NCBI RefSeq assembly: GCF_963422355.1
Contig: NC_085086.1
Coordinates: 8,081,917-8,145,916, forward strand
DNA length: 64,000 nt
Reading direction: 5' to 3'
Origin: Corticium candelabrum
Taxonomy: Eukaryota; Porifera; Homoscleromorpha; Homosclerophorida; Plakinidae
This document shows, in pieces, positions 43,376 to 55,000 of this stretch (its first letter is position 1; each line of letters starts with the position of its first letter). The notes under the pieces are model-generated. The model searched no databases. It saw only the letters and a list, made by a program, of their open reading frames with translations, and was not told where the DNA came from. A program made the position numbers and the translations under genes.

Positions 43376-45197
43376 CAAATAGTGTTGTTATGTAGATGTA
43401 AAAACATTATTAATTACTTATAACTTACTATGCTAAACATACTTTTTTCAATTTCTGGGCTTTTGTCTTCTCTACATGAAATGCATGGATCGCAGACAAC
43501 TCCTACGTCTTCCGAATGAGAGCAGTCGTGCGTTCCCCATTCGTTGAATCGACAGTCTTGAAGATTAGTCTCAGCTCCCGTGCAATGCAAGTTGTCCATA
43601 TGTATTGACTCTGTGCCCACTCCGTATCTTAACGTTTCTGCTCGCCCAAAAGTTTGAGCTCTTTGGTAACCAAGCTGATGACATGCGACGTGAGCGTCCT
43701 TTAGGTCGAAGTAGTCATCACAAATAGTTCCCCAAACATTTCGATACAACAGTTCGACTCTTCCTTCTGATTTAGATATGCCCCCAACTAATCGTATGGC
43801 AACAGTACGAGCTATAACAAAGACGTTACAAATTCAATGCCACACTTGATGTTTAGTTAATTTAATATGTTCAAACAAAAAATTATGTATACAGGTTTGA
43901 CGTTTACAACTTCTGTACTTACAGAACCAGCTCGATCAGTTACAACGGAGAACATTGGTTTATCATATTTAGAATATAGACAAGTTTTAAACACAGCGGT
44001 CAGATTATGCTAAAAATTCCTTCCGACCACTAAAAACCATAAGCAATTTAATTACATATTTTCTTTGTCTATTTGTGTGTGCATGTACACGCGTATGACT
44101 GCAGTCCTAATCTATAGTTAAGCACCACTAGCTGCATGCTTCTTGCATATTAAAGCTTTTTATCCTGTTTAAGGTTCATCTAATTTCTTTCCAATGAAAC
44201 AGAGGAATCAATGAGGTGTGGGAAGAGATGTGTGTGACTTCAGACAGAAGGTCATTTCTGCAGGTAATAGCCAGTCTGTTGTTAACACAAATAGCACGAG
44301 AGCTACTCTACTAAACAATGCCTGCATGCCTCTCAATCCCCATCTATCTGTCTATGAAATTCTGAAAGTGTGATTCAAAAAAATTGTTATCATTCAATAG
44401 TTACATCAGCAAGTTTTTGCTGTAACCTTCCAAATATACATGTACAGTTGCTCTATATCTGTCTGTATCTCGAGTATATAGCCCCATCAAACAGTTGATT
44501 ATCTACACTAAAAACCTCCCTAGCTATAAATAGTAATATCAATTTGTTAATTTGTTAGTTTCAACTGTTCAGTAGGCTTATTTGTGATTCATGAACAGCA
44601 ACTGTTCATTTATAGCTATACCTGGCCGTTGCATGTGGTAGATGATTATTTCACAAATAGACACATCAACTGGTACAATTAAATCAACGGCTTTGCTTTC
44701 ACTTTTAGAACAAAGATAAGTGCTTTCTTTAACACTTGACTGAGGCGGTCTACTGCATTTCCGTGGCACACTTTGATTTCCTAGACAGAGATCCATCTGC
44801 TGGACAAATACTTCTGGAGTAGAAGACAACGCTGTCTCTCCAAAATTTATTTTAACAGAAGTTACAGTAAGACATTTGCCAAAGTTGGCTCTCATTGTCA
44901 TTGTGGAATAATTCATCTGAAGTCGCGTGCACGTTTTAGGATCTCCATCGGATAGGAAACGCAACTTCTTCTGCGTGAAGTTTCTTCCTCTGCTCGGAAA
45001 GAGGGCCAACGTAGCATCAGAAGTGTCAAAAATTATAGCAGCTATTATATAGACAGACTCAACAAGAATACACATGCATGATTGCCATACTGCATGATCT
45101 CACTTTCAGAGGCAAGTTGTTCTGCAAGACATTGTGGTAGCCTCGTACAGTAATGACAGCAAAAAAGGTACAGTAGCCAACATCGACTTGTCAACAT
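39409..45197 (-). CDS. Gene A: secreted F5/8C-like, four SRCR, papain-family protease
   Basis: Eight exons: 45104-45197, 44622-45041, 43443-43811, 42843-43214, 42389-42715, 41603-41671, 41191-41541, 39409-40382. Their sum is 2,976 bp, exactly 992 codons, and all seven introns are phase 1. Exon 1 is a signal peptide (CWLLYLFCCHYC). Exon 2 is a galactose-binding-like module (SDGDPKTC near its start, SICEIIIYHM at its end). Exons 3-5 are SRCR domains (for example WGTICDDYFDLKDAHVACHQ, ending EDVGVVCDP). Exon 6 is a short linker (DSEAYDYYEVYKAHDP). Exon 7 is a fourth, diverged SRCR. Exon 8 holds the I29 prodomain (YGITKFFDM) and a C1A protease with Gln in DQGKC, Cys in ASCWAF (codon 40006-40008), His in DTTHCVVLTGFG and Asn in ARNSWGEDWG, so it should be active. 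The likely role is a secreted protease tethered to polyanionic or microbial surfaces through SRCR domains (inference). Confidence 0.9.
40590..40927. mobile_element. MITE with about 100-bp inverted repeats
   Basis: The left arm (40590-40693) and right arm (about 40826-40927) are inverted copies about 85-90% alike; shared words include accccgcct, tattagaacattt, gcctttgtacagtgtggtta and gagaata. The centre is about 130 bp and non-coding. It lies in the intron between the SRCR4 and protease exons of gene A. The long arms would fold into a hairpin. Confidence 0.75.
43331..43372. repeat. (AT)n microsatellite in gene A intron
   Basis: AT run of about 42 bases preceded by acatacatac, between the SRCR1 and SRCR2 exons. 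Confidence 0.9.
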
Positions 45198-46030
45198 TAC
45201 AAGTGAGCTCTAGAGATCGATTTCCTACGCTGCAATGTAGCCTACAAATGTTGCTATTATCTAACGGACACTAGAGCGAGAGAAGGACTATGCAAACATG
45301 CAGTTGCTAACCAAAGATTTATGTAACGCCGTAGGCGATTATCCACTGACGTCGTCTAGTGACTATACTATGATGGTGATACAACACCAACTTGTCAAAT
45401 TGTCGTCGCTCGACGTTGTCAAGCCTCGCGTAGCCAGACCTTACCGTCGCGTAGCGGGAAATGTCTGTATACTTGAGACAATACGTGTTGTGAACTAAAA
45501 ACGTCTGACGGTCTCGATGCTAGAAGAGCACATCATTCTTTTTTCAAAACAAAGTTATAAGATTGGTTGGCTTTGTAATGTTAGCTAGAGATGTATGTGT
45601 CACGTGTCTAGGAATGTCTAAAAAATTAGTGTAGTTATCAATGCGTAGAATTGACCCTACGGACTCCGGCTAGGGGCGTGATAAAATAATGTAGCCAACA
45701 GCCGCTCTTCCAGCTGAGCAGCCTGTGTTTCTACCGACCAAGAAAATTAAAACAGTACTACACTGTACACAGTAGAGAAGTAAAAGTATCCCGTATTAGG
45801 GTAATATTAATTCCCGGATGTATTTCGTAGACGCCTCCACCAGAATAAGACCTCGATGGGACGTTCGGACGGCAACTCAAAGGTTGTTCATGCAAAATTT
45901 ATGGCGCTAAAACAGCAACATGAGCATTTCGGTTGCTGAACCTCAAAAGGGGCCCTGTCTAAGCGATTTTTTTAAAATCAAAAAGGAAGTTTGCATTGGG
46001 ATGTGGAATGCGATTTCTTGTGTGGTATCG
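45198..46030. other. Upstream region of gene A
   Basis: This interval should contain the promoter of gene A (start 45197). I see no clear core-promoter motif and no further gene. A GACA tract begins at about 46033. Confidence 0.4.
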
Positions 46031-46032
46031 TG

Positions 46033-46062
46033 AACGGACAGACAGACAGGCAGACAGAAAAT
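46033..46062. repeat. GACA tract at the 5' junction of a retrotransposon
   Basis: ggacagacagacaggcagacag directly precedes the truncated retrotransposon at 46097. Confidence 0.8.
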
Positions 46063-46096
46063 AAATCTAGATATTTGTAATAGAAAGTGTAAGCTC

Positions 46097-47583
46097 TATT
46101 GTCCAAGTGGGTCTTTTGATAGGCAGGTTGAAATTCCAGTGGTAATTGATGGCACAGAAATACTATAAACACCAATTGGAAGTCCAATTTATGTGGAGTC
46201 AAACTATGTTGAGATTTCTAAGTCTGGCCAAGATCAATGCACAAAGTTGACTGAATTGGATGATTCACAAAGTGCACTACTACTTTTACGACATTGTCAT
46301 GTACCAAGGATGAACCACCTAGCTAGATTAGTTCTTCCTTTTTGTCTTCAACCTGCTGCAAAGATCCATGATGAATTGACTAGAACTACATTTAACGATA
46401 TTTTGAAGTTAGAGTCAATTGATGAGTGCAAGTGGAGACAAGCTACTCTAAATATCATGCATGGAGGTTTTGGGTTGGTATCAACGGAAGAATCATCAAA
46501 CATTGCCTTTGTAGCAAGTTGGGATCACCGTATTTATGAGTTACCTCTTCGCTTCTCAAGCTTGCAAGAATCTGTTGATACTATTCGCTCAACAGACCTA
46601 GAACTACCATCTCAATCACTTGCATATTACTTAAACTCAGCTTTTTGTCCTTACCTTTTTCTTCATCTTTGAATGACAATTTGGGAATGCTCCAAAGCTT
46701 TGTGATTTGTCTTTAAATCCTGTGAAGCTTCAGCAACGAATTACTCAAGGAATCGACAAATTAAGGGCAGATTTGATCTTAGATGATGCAAAAGGTGCTA
46801 GAGATGCTGTCCGGTTACGATCTCTACAAGGTAGAGGTGCACGAGCTTGGTTAGAATCAGTCCCTACTTTAGAAAAGTTTGCAATGAATGAGAATGAATT
46901 TTAGATAGCGGATTTTCTGAGACTAGGACAACCGTTGCCATTCAATTCTTGTGTAACACATTGTAACTGTGGCAGAAACTTGATGCTGATGGTTACCATC
47001 TCGTCACTTGTAAGCTTGGTGAAGGCCCTGTGTGGGAACACAATAATCTTGTGGCAGAGTGGCGTCATTGTCTCAGAGACTAGCAACTGCATCACAAAAA
47101 AATGAACCAAAGAATCAATATATAGACAGTGGAGACAGACCAGACATCATGGTATATGATACAGAAATAGGTGCCAATGTTGAACTCGCTTTCTCTCTGG
47201 CACACCCATTTAGTAGCGGCACAGTGGTAAGAGCATCGAAAGAGGACAGATTTGTAGCTGCAAAAAGAGAAAAGAAATAAATAAATAAATGTTCAAATCA
47301 ACAGCATCCAGGGTCATGCAAAGATACCTTCACTCCATTGATTTTTGAACATTTTGTTTGTTGGGGAGAAAAAGCAGACAATTATTTGAACCAGCTGGCC
47401 AAGAGATCGAGAGATGTAGAAAGTGGATCAAGTGAAGCACAGTTTAGAAGAGAATGGAGAAAGAGAGAGATCAATATGCCTTCAGCGTCCAATTCCAATG
47501 TAATATTGAGAAAACTTAGAAGAATTGCAGAGGGAAATGAAGAATTGGACGACAATGAAAGAGACATTCAGAACATCATTTAT
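46097..47583 (+). pseudogene. 5'-truncated non-LTR retrotransposon, RT tail and endonuclease-like end
   Basis: Plus-strand frames read the region after the RT core as found in many invertebrate retroelements: TPIGSPIYVES, LLLLRHCHVPRMNHLARLVL, DELTRTTFNDIL, WRQATLNIMHGGFGL and NIAFVASWDH. A second block has KLQQRITQGIDKL, ARDAVRLRSLQGRGARAWL. A third, in shifted frames, has a Cys/His core (HCNCGRNL, then a YHLVTCK-like stretch) and DRPDIMVYDTEIGANVELAF. The PD, about 12 residues, E arrangement resembles the restriction-like endonuclease of R2-type elements (family knowledge; assignment inferred). The final part (47320-47583) reads TPLIFEHFVCWGEKADNYLN. Stops and frameshifts make it non-functional. 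The 5' end stops at a GACA tract and the 3' end passes into another. Confidence 0.7.
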
Positions 47584-47696
47584 TAGAATTTTAGTAGTAT
47601 TCGATCTGTATGTCTCAGCATATGGACATTTAGGTTAGCAGTTTTACCTATTGTGTTCTTGTAAAATTTTGCTTTTTGTGTTCAATAGTGAAAGAA

Positions 47697-47820
47697 GACA
47701 AACAGACAGACGTGTAGACAGACAGACAGACAGACAGAGAAGCAGACAGACAGACAGCTATATGTATATAATACATGTAGTGGACAAACAGACAGACAGA
47801 CGGACGGACAGACGGACAGA
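47697..47820. repeat. GACA tracts at the 3' junction of a retrotransposon
   Basis: Two gacagaca clusters separated by ctatatgtatataatacatg. The hAT element begins 4 bases after the second cluster. Confidence 0.85.
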
Positions 47821-47823
47821 TTA

Positions 47824-50800
47824 CAGTGGCGGATTCAGGCTGTGTCTATGGGGTCTATAGACCCCTCTTTGAGCTGAGCATAAATGTTTCAGATTCGATT
47901 TTTCATTATAATACAAAAATACCTGTTCTTTGGTACTGTGTTACTGTATGAACTGAGATACTCAACAGTATATTTAATTAAAGACAGCTAGCTAAGTTTC
48001 GAAACTACCAGGTCCACGGTCCAGTTCTTTCGCCGGGTTGCCGAGATCGTGTTGCTGTAGGCTTGTTGTAAGCGCGAAAAATGGACGGTAGATCGAGGCC
48101 GTAAGATCTGCTCATGCTCAGAGAACTTCATTCTGCAATCCCACGCATCTACTGATTCCGTGAAGTCGTCAACAAATACTTCAAAATGAAGAGACATGCT
48201 GCTACACCTATCACTTCATTCTTCTCCAAAAGAAGCAGAAAAGGTAAATGCAGATGACAAATTTGCATCTTATACTATATATAATAGCGTTTGACAAAAT
48301 TCAATGGATTACCATTTACTGACTATTTCCTTTACTACAGAGTCTGAGGGAGAGTCACACTCAAGTGCAGATATAGGTTCGCCATCACAAAACTGTGTAA
48401 CAGAAAATCCTTGTTAGGCCACAGATGCTTCTGGTAAGTAGATTATAAACAGTATTAATCTTAAATTCAAATATTAAGTTACATACATGTAGCTGCAAAT
48501 AGAATACAAACAAACTATCACAACACCGATTAATTTTAATGTTTACATGTCCAAGTCGAATGTCACCCAGTGCCACCACTCTGTCCCAAGTTGAGTTGAG
48601 CACTGCTTTCCCTTCTGACAATATTGGAGCACTGTTGAAAGCAAACCAGAAGTTAAATGACTTGGATCCGACACGTAAATACCGATTGCTTACATCTGAG
48701 CCAACTCTTGATCCTTCATATTACCCAAAGACTTACTGTGCTGTTTCTAAGTAATATCGCCACTTTACACCAAGCTCGTTTAAGAAATATCCTTGGCTCT
48801 ATTACAGTCGTGCAGAGGATGGGGCATTCTGCCGAGCCTGTGAATTTTTCTCTGGAGTTACCTGGTGGACATTCTACAGGTCAGTTCGCGACTGAATCTT
48901 TTAGCACATGGCGAAAACTATCTGACAGGTCGCTAGCTCATTTACAAGCTTGATTACCATCTTGCTTCTCTGGCAAAGATGAGTGCATTCTTGGATTGTT
49001 ATAGTAATTCATCACAAGCTATTGACACAGTGCTTGTATCCGAGGCTCGGAAGCGGATGGAGGCTAACAAGAAAGTGATTTCGTCTCTGTTAAAATAGTT
49101 TTGCTGTGTCGAAAACAAGGCATAGCGTTTCGTGGTCATCGTGATGATTGTTTCAACTGGGAGGATACTGAGTATGAACACTCAAACCCAGGGAATTTCA
49201 TTGAGCTTGTATGCTTTAGGGCTGAAACTGACAATGTTCTCTCTGAACATCTCATGAACTCTCCAAGAAATGCTAGATACACATCCAAAACGATTCAAAA
49301 CGAATTGATTGAAGTGGTTGGCAAGTACATCTGCAACGAAATCATAGCAGAGGTAAAGAAGAGCAAATACTACACTGTTTTTGTTGATGAAGTCACTGAT
49401 ATTTCAAACAAAGAGCAGCTCTCAATTTCCCTTCGCTACGTTTATTACGGTACTGTGAAGGAAGTATTCATTGCCTTTGTCTCAGTAGAAAGGATCACAG
49501 GAAAGAATATTGCTGCAGCAATTTTAAACTGAATACAGACAGTTGGATTGTCACCAAGTGATGTGCGAGGGCAGTGCTACGATGGAGCCAGAACCATTTC
49601 TGGAGCAAGATCAGGGTGTAGTGCTGTGATTCAACAGCAAGCTCCAAAGGCTGCCTATTTCCACTGTGCTGCTCATCGATTGAATCTTGCTGTAGTGTCT
49701 GCATGTAAGATCCAAGCATTTCATGAATGTTGAGGGCATATATTGGAGAAATTGCAAGGTTCTTCGAGTTCTCTCCCAAAAGGCAACGACTGTTTGATAA
49801 GACAATGGATAAATTCCTTCCAGAAGCCAAAGCCCGAAAGCTCAAAGACGCCTGTAGAACAAGGTGGGTTCAACGTATTGATTCGTACACAGTCTCTCTT
49901 GAGTTGTTACGACACTTCACACATCTCTGCAAGCTATGGTTTCTCCAGGACAAAACAAAGACTTTGGTACTGATTGGGGCTGGGATGGCAATACAATCCC
50001 AAAGGCGAATGGCTATCTGTATCAGCTTCAGTCGCCTTCTTTCTTAGTTTGCTTCAAGATTCTCCTTGAAATCTTGCATATCTCAAAGGCCTCACAGTCA
50101 AGCTTCAAATGCAATCATCTGATGTCATGTATGCCTACAAGCAGGTTCATTCAGTACGTTTAATCCTACAGAAAATGAGAGCGGACTGCGTCCAAAAATT
50201 CAATAAAATTTTTGCTGAAAGTCTTAAGTTAGGACAAGATCTCCATGGTGAAGATTTTGAGTTGACCAAACCGCGCATTGCAAGGCTAAAGTCTCATCGA
50301 AGCAACATTGAAACATGCAGTGCAGATTAGTATTAATGTGTAACCATGTACAATGAGTTCCTACCTCATGTCATAAGGGAGCTTGACAACAGATTTTCTG
50401 GAAACCAGTACTTGGTTCGCGGCTTGCTTCATTTCGTTCCAAGTAAGGTTGCTTCTGAATCTCATAATGACTTTCCAGAAACACTCTGTCAAGCTGCTGA
50501 TTATTTCAAAGACGACTTGCCTCATCACGACATGCTTTCCATTGAGTATCGAATATGAGTCCGGAAATGGAAGTGTTCAGATGAAGTTCCAACAAAGCTT
50601 GTTGATGCACTCAAATCATGTGATGAGATCCAGTTTCCTAACATATTCGTTTTGTTGAAGTTGACTTTAACGCTTCCAGTCACCACTTGCGAGTGTGAGA
50701 GAAGCTTTAGTCAACTAAAACTGATTAAAACCTGCAGAAGATCTACAATGACAGATGATCGATTAAATGGATTGGCAATCATGAAAATAAACAGTGATCA

Positions 50801-51251
50801 ATGTGAAAGAATTCGGAAATCTCCAGAAGCACTAAATCTACTTGTGAACTCACTTGCATCATTACATCCTAGGAGAATGAAGATTGCTTTTGTTCTAGCT
50901 GATCAATAATTTCAAGTTTTTAACATGTAAAATCCTTTAATTCCACTGTGTACATTGTACTAAACATTATGTCTTAATTAATGTATATAGTATTATATTT
51001 ATGGCATATATAAATAGCCTTAGCTGCTATAACCCTAGGTTGAGATAGCTAGCTTGCTGCTACCAGCTGGTGCAGCTAGTTCTTGTTTCCGCTGGGAAAT
51101 TATTTGGAACTGTTTTTTACGCCCAAGGGAGACAGCTCAGAAGTTCTTAATTATTAAAGTGACTGAAACCTAACATAAGTAGGCGAAGTAGGCGTGGTTA
51201 AAAATTTGTTTTTATAGACCCCTCCTTTCTCAATTTCTGAATCCGCCACTG
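47824..51251 (+). mobile_element. Decayed hAT transposon (ZMYM/DUF4371 type)
   Basis: The ends are 15-bp perfect inverted repeats, cagtggcggattcag (47824-47838) and its complement (51237-51251), followed inside by ggggtctata on both sides. Coding remnants run on the plus strand: MKRHAATPITSFFSKRSRKG (48187), KKYPWLYYSRAEDGAFCRAC (TTF-type Cys motif, about 48780), ICNEIIAEVKKSKYYTVFVD and EVTDISNKEQLSISLRYV (RNase H-like core, 49330-49440), CYDGARTISGARSG and HCAAHRLNLAVVSACK (49575-49710), and LPVTTCECERSFSQLKLIK with RLNGLAIMKIN (C-terminal dimerisation, 50660-50800). Many stops and frameshifts interrupt it. No clean 8-bp target duplication was found; attа-like flanks are not convincing. Confidence 0.85.
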
Positions 51252-51259
51252 CATTACCA

Positions 51260-52039
51260 TTTTATACGTATGAATTATTATCTAGAGTAAAGCTGCGGGA
51301 GTGGATCTGGCAGTATACAAGTTGGTAAAACTGAGGTCTTTTCCGCATTCGCCAATCCTTGGTAATGCAGTTGATTGACATGTTCAGCTCTGTATATACA
51401 GTTAGATACGTAATAACATTGTTGTACATTTTTACACTCCTAGAGTAACATTTGCTGTATTGGACTCATGTTTTATTATCTCCTCTACTCTTGGCGGCAC
51501 AAATCGACTTTCAAGTAAGTTACAATGTATGTGGAGCAGTAGCTTTTAAGAGTTATGTTCACGTGATAGGATGCTAAGTAAAAAGTAAATTTTGTTTTTG
51601 CAATTAGGAAATATTGATGCGTGATAGGCAAGGTAAACTGTTCCATTCAAAGTTATTTAATATACTAAAGCAAACAATTTGGAATGACAACACAACACCA
51701 GAGGAAGTAAAATAAGTAGTGCAGATAGGTAACAGCAAATACATTAGCAAGGTATTATATGTTGACATAGTGCGGCAAATACATACTTAATTAGCGTGGT
51801 TTATGATATACGTATACTCTCCATCATTTGGCTACGTAATTAGAATGAAGAAAATTCAGATTGACGAAAGAGAAAATGAAAACATCAAATTTGCTCAGAG
51901 TTTCTATTTGAACGACAGAGACATGTACTGACGTGACAGGGGAAAGTACATTGAAGGAAAATGAATGGACCTTAAACTCATGCCAAACACAAAAATGTCA
52001 TTTGAGCAAACAAAATCGATGTTCGGATAGCTTTCTGGC
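51260..52039. other. Region between hAT element and gene B
   Basis: AT-rich, no recognisable gene. It should include the 3' untranslated region of gene B on the minus strand. Confidence 0.4.
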
Positions 52040-55000
52040 TCACTTCTGAACAAACGCTGCAAACCCCCATTCGGCTATGCCGCACATGTTGACGTTGCGT
52101 TCAATAAGAAAATATCCTTCATCACCCCAATCGTCACCCCACGAATTTCTCGCAATCCAATAGGGAATCCCGGATTCAGTGACTCCAAATCCTGTGAGTA
52201 CAACACAATGAGTGATGCGTCTGTGGTTGCTCCCGCAGTAGCTCAGTACTGTATGCGAGTAGAATTGAAGGTTTCCGGCGTTTAGGCACGCCGTTATCGG
52301 TCCATTGCGATAGAGATAGACCATCATGTCGTATTCGTCGTCTGCAGTAGGTTGAGTGGATATCGTGATATGAAAAGAACCAGTAATACTTGCGTGAATT
52401 CGAGTGCGATTAAAAGAGCAGCTCCTTTTTTGATTATCTGTTCCTGAAAGGTAAGGATATCGACCCTCGGTCTGTATGCCACGTGCATCTAGGACGTAGT
52501 CCATTGCCTTATATGGCATACCTCCATTGCAACCGTCCGATTTTCGATCACATGACACAACCTGTTGCGTCGAGAGCTCGATGAGCGGTTTGCGAGCTTG
52601 CAGAGCAAAAGCACTTTCCATCTGAGCGACAGCAGCGAATGCCCAGGACGAGCTACATTTTCCCTGATCTTTGACTTTGGAAACGATTTGAGGAGACCGT
52701 TGTCTCCAATCGAAACATTTCGGTATCGGACCGGTCCAGTCGATTGGATTGGAGTAGGATCTTTTGTGTCTTTCTCCTCTTTCATGTGTTGACTTTCTTA
52801 CGTCTTCAGTCGCAGCACTAGGCATCAAGTAAGTATTTGCAAACTCATCTTCTGATATGTCAAAAAATTTGTTGATTCCGTAAGGAGCAAATCTATCAGC
52901 AAAGTTTAGAGTTTTGATCTTCTTCAAGTTTTTATGAAAGATGGCCGCTCTTCTATTACGTTCTTCTGAGGAAGAATAGACTTTGTTGTACTCTTGGGCA
53001 AAATCTATAAACTGCTGCATATCGTTATCATGAGCTGACACACAAATTTATATTAGTTACCACAAAATTATTTACAAATCTGTTTTCAATGCTTACGAAA
53101 ACATATTATTCCCACATCGTTGGCGTGTGAGCAATCTCTTTTTACTTTTGACTTCAAAGAACAAGACCCGGATGTGAAGTTGCCGGAAAGTATGCAACTA
53201 TTGTCAAGTATGTGAATGCGTCCTTTTCCTTCTCCAAAGTAGGAGTATGAATATGATTCAACAGCTCCACTGTAACCAAGGTGATTGCAAATTGCGTTTG
53301 CGCTTTCTATGCCCCAATTGTCATCACAAATTGTACTCCATGATCCATCAATTTTTATCTCTACGCGACCTTCAGAGGAGCTGTATCCGTTTGCAAGCCT
53401 AAAAACTTTACTACTCGTTTCTCGTTGCTCCAAAGACGGGCTCGTTAAATTTGAGTCGTTTGCTGTGGATTGTAAGAACTTCAGCAACTGCACTGTAATG
53501 TAATGCTAAGTGACAATATTTACCATTTCGTCTACCTCTCGCGGGATCATGACCTCTGGATACTCTATAAGTGTCATAGGCCAATGAGTTATCTAGTAAT
53601 ACAAAAAATATTGTAAACGTGATATTAGTCAGAAATTTAATTGTTTAGATCGTAATTTGCTTGCTCTCTGTTTTGAGTTGACGAGAATGGCATTGCATGA
53701 AGGTTTACGTTAGGCCCTTAATTGTTGCATGTCTGATTCACATCACCCGCCGCTATCCGAATGACAGGGCCGCACTGATTTCACCATTACCCCATTACCC
53801 CATTATTCATGGAATGCGCATGTGCAATACGACCGGAGCACGTGGCATACGTCTTGACATCTTCCGTGTCTCATTTCTTTGAATTGGGCTTTGTCTGCTC
53901 TTCTTAACTACACGGTTTACTTCAAGAATTGGTTACTTGTTGCCATGGAGGATTATCGGAATGGATCCCCCAAACCTGACTGATGACTTCCGGTGTCATA
54001 TGTATATAACGAATAATGGTAATGGAACGCCCCTCCGCGTCAGTTTGAGAGACCGTGAGTGATGTCAAACAGACATGCAACAAATGGGGCCTTAGATAGA
54101 CACGCTTTGTTTACATAACTAACACCTAATAACTTAATTAATAGATTATGGAGAGATGGAATTGTGCATTTGCGTAGGTCTGTGAATGTCATATTTAAAG
54201 TAATTTGTTTGCATTTCATTGCAGATACTTGTAGTGTTGTGTTGTTGTTTTGTAAACATTGGTGACATAATAATATCAAATTGAAATAGAAAAGACTCAC
54301 TCGTCGGATAGCATACGGCGCCAGCGTCTTGTTCGTGCTTGCAATTATGGACTCCCCAACCAGCGAAAGGACAATCCTGCAGCCTCTTCTCGGTGCCTTG
54401 ACACGCAAGATGCGCCATCCAAATATGGTAGTGTCTACTCTGCCCGAACCATGCAGCTTTTCGATAAGCCGATGCACTGGTGTATCCTAGTTGACGGCAA
54501 ACGACATTCGCGTCGTTCCAACTCCACCAATCGTCGCAAACGGAACCCCATAGTCCGTTGATAAATATCTCCACTCTGCCGCTGTGAGCAGTTCTTCCGT
54601 CAACCAAGCGAACAGGAAGAGTCTTGGCTAGGAGTAAAAATAATAAAAACTATGACAAGGAATGCAAAAACGGGAAAAATCCATAAACAATGTAAATAAA
54701 GTGCTTAATTATCGGTCGGCGCCATAAGTGCAGTCGACTTGTAATCAACATTCATGAGTTCCTGGTGTGTCTTTACATATGCACGTAAGAGTGTTGCATG
54801 CACCGGCGTAGCGTCGGGGGTGGGGGGAGCTAGGGAGGCTACAGCCCCAAACATTTTGGGCGTGTCACTTTGCTTCAAGCAGAGCTCTAATTTTAAGTTA
54901 CTAAACACTGACAGTCCGCTTAATCACAGAGTAGTATGTTGATGATCGACGACGTTAATTTAACCTTATCTCTTTGACAATATACGCATCATCATGTCAG

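Noticed and set aside
46193..47583. Cellular gene on the plus strand upstream of gene A
   Set aside because: The blocks match the C-terminal part of retrotransposon polyproteins, with stops between blocks and a second truncated copy at 56165.
52040..53034. Gene B as a silicatein
   Set aside because: It shares the Cys-to-Ser change, but the local motif (CSSSWAF) and the SRCR-fusion architecture differ from silicateins, and paralogs A and C keep Cys.
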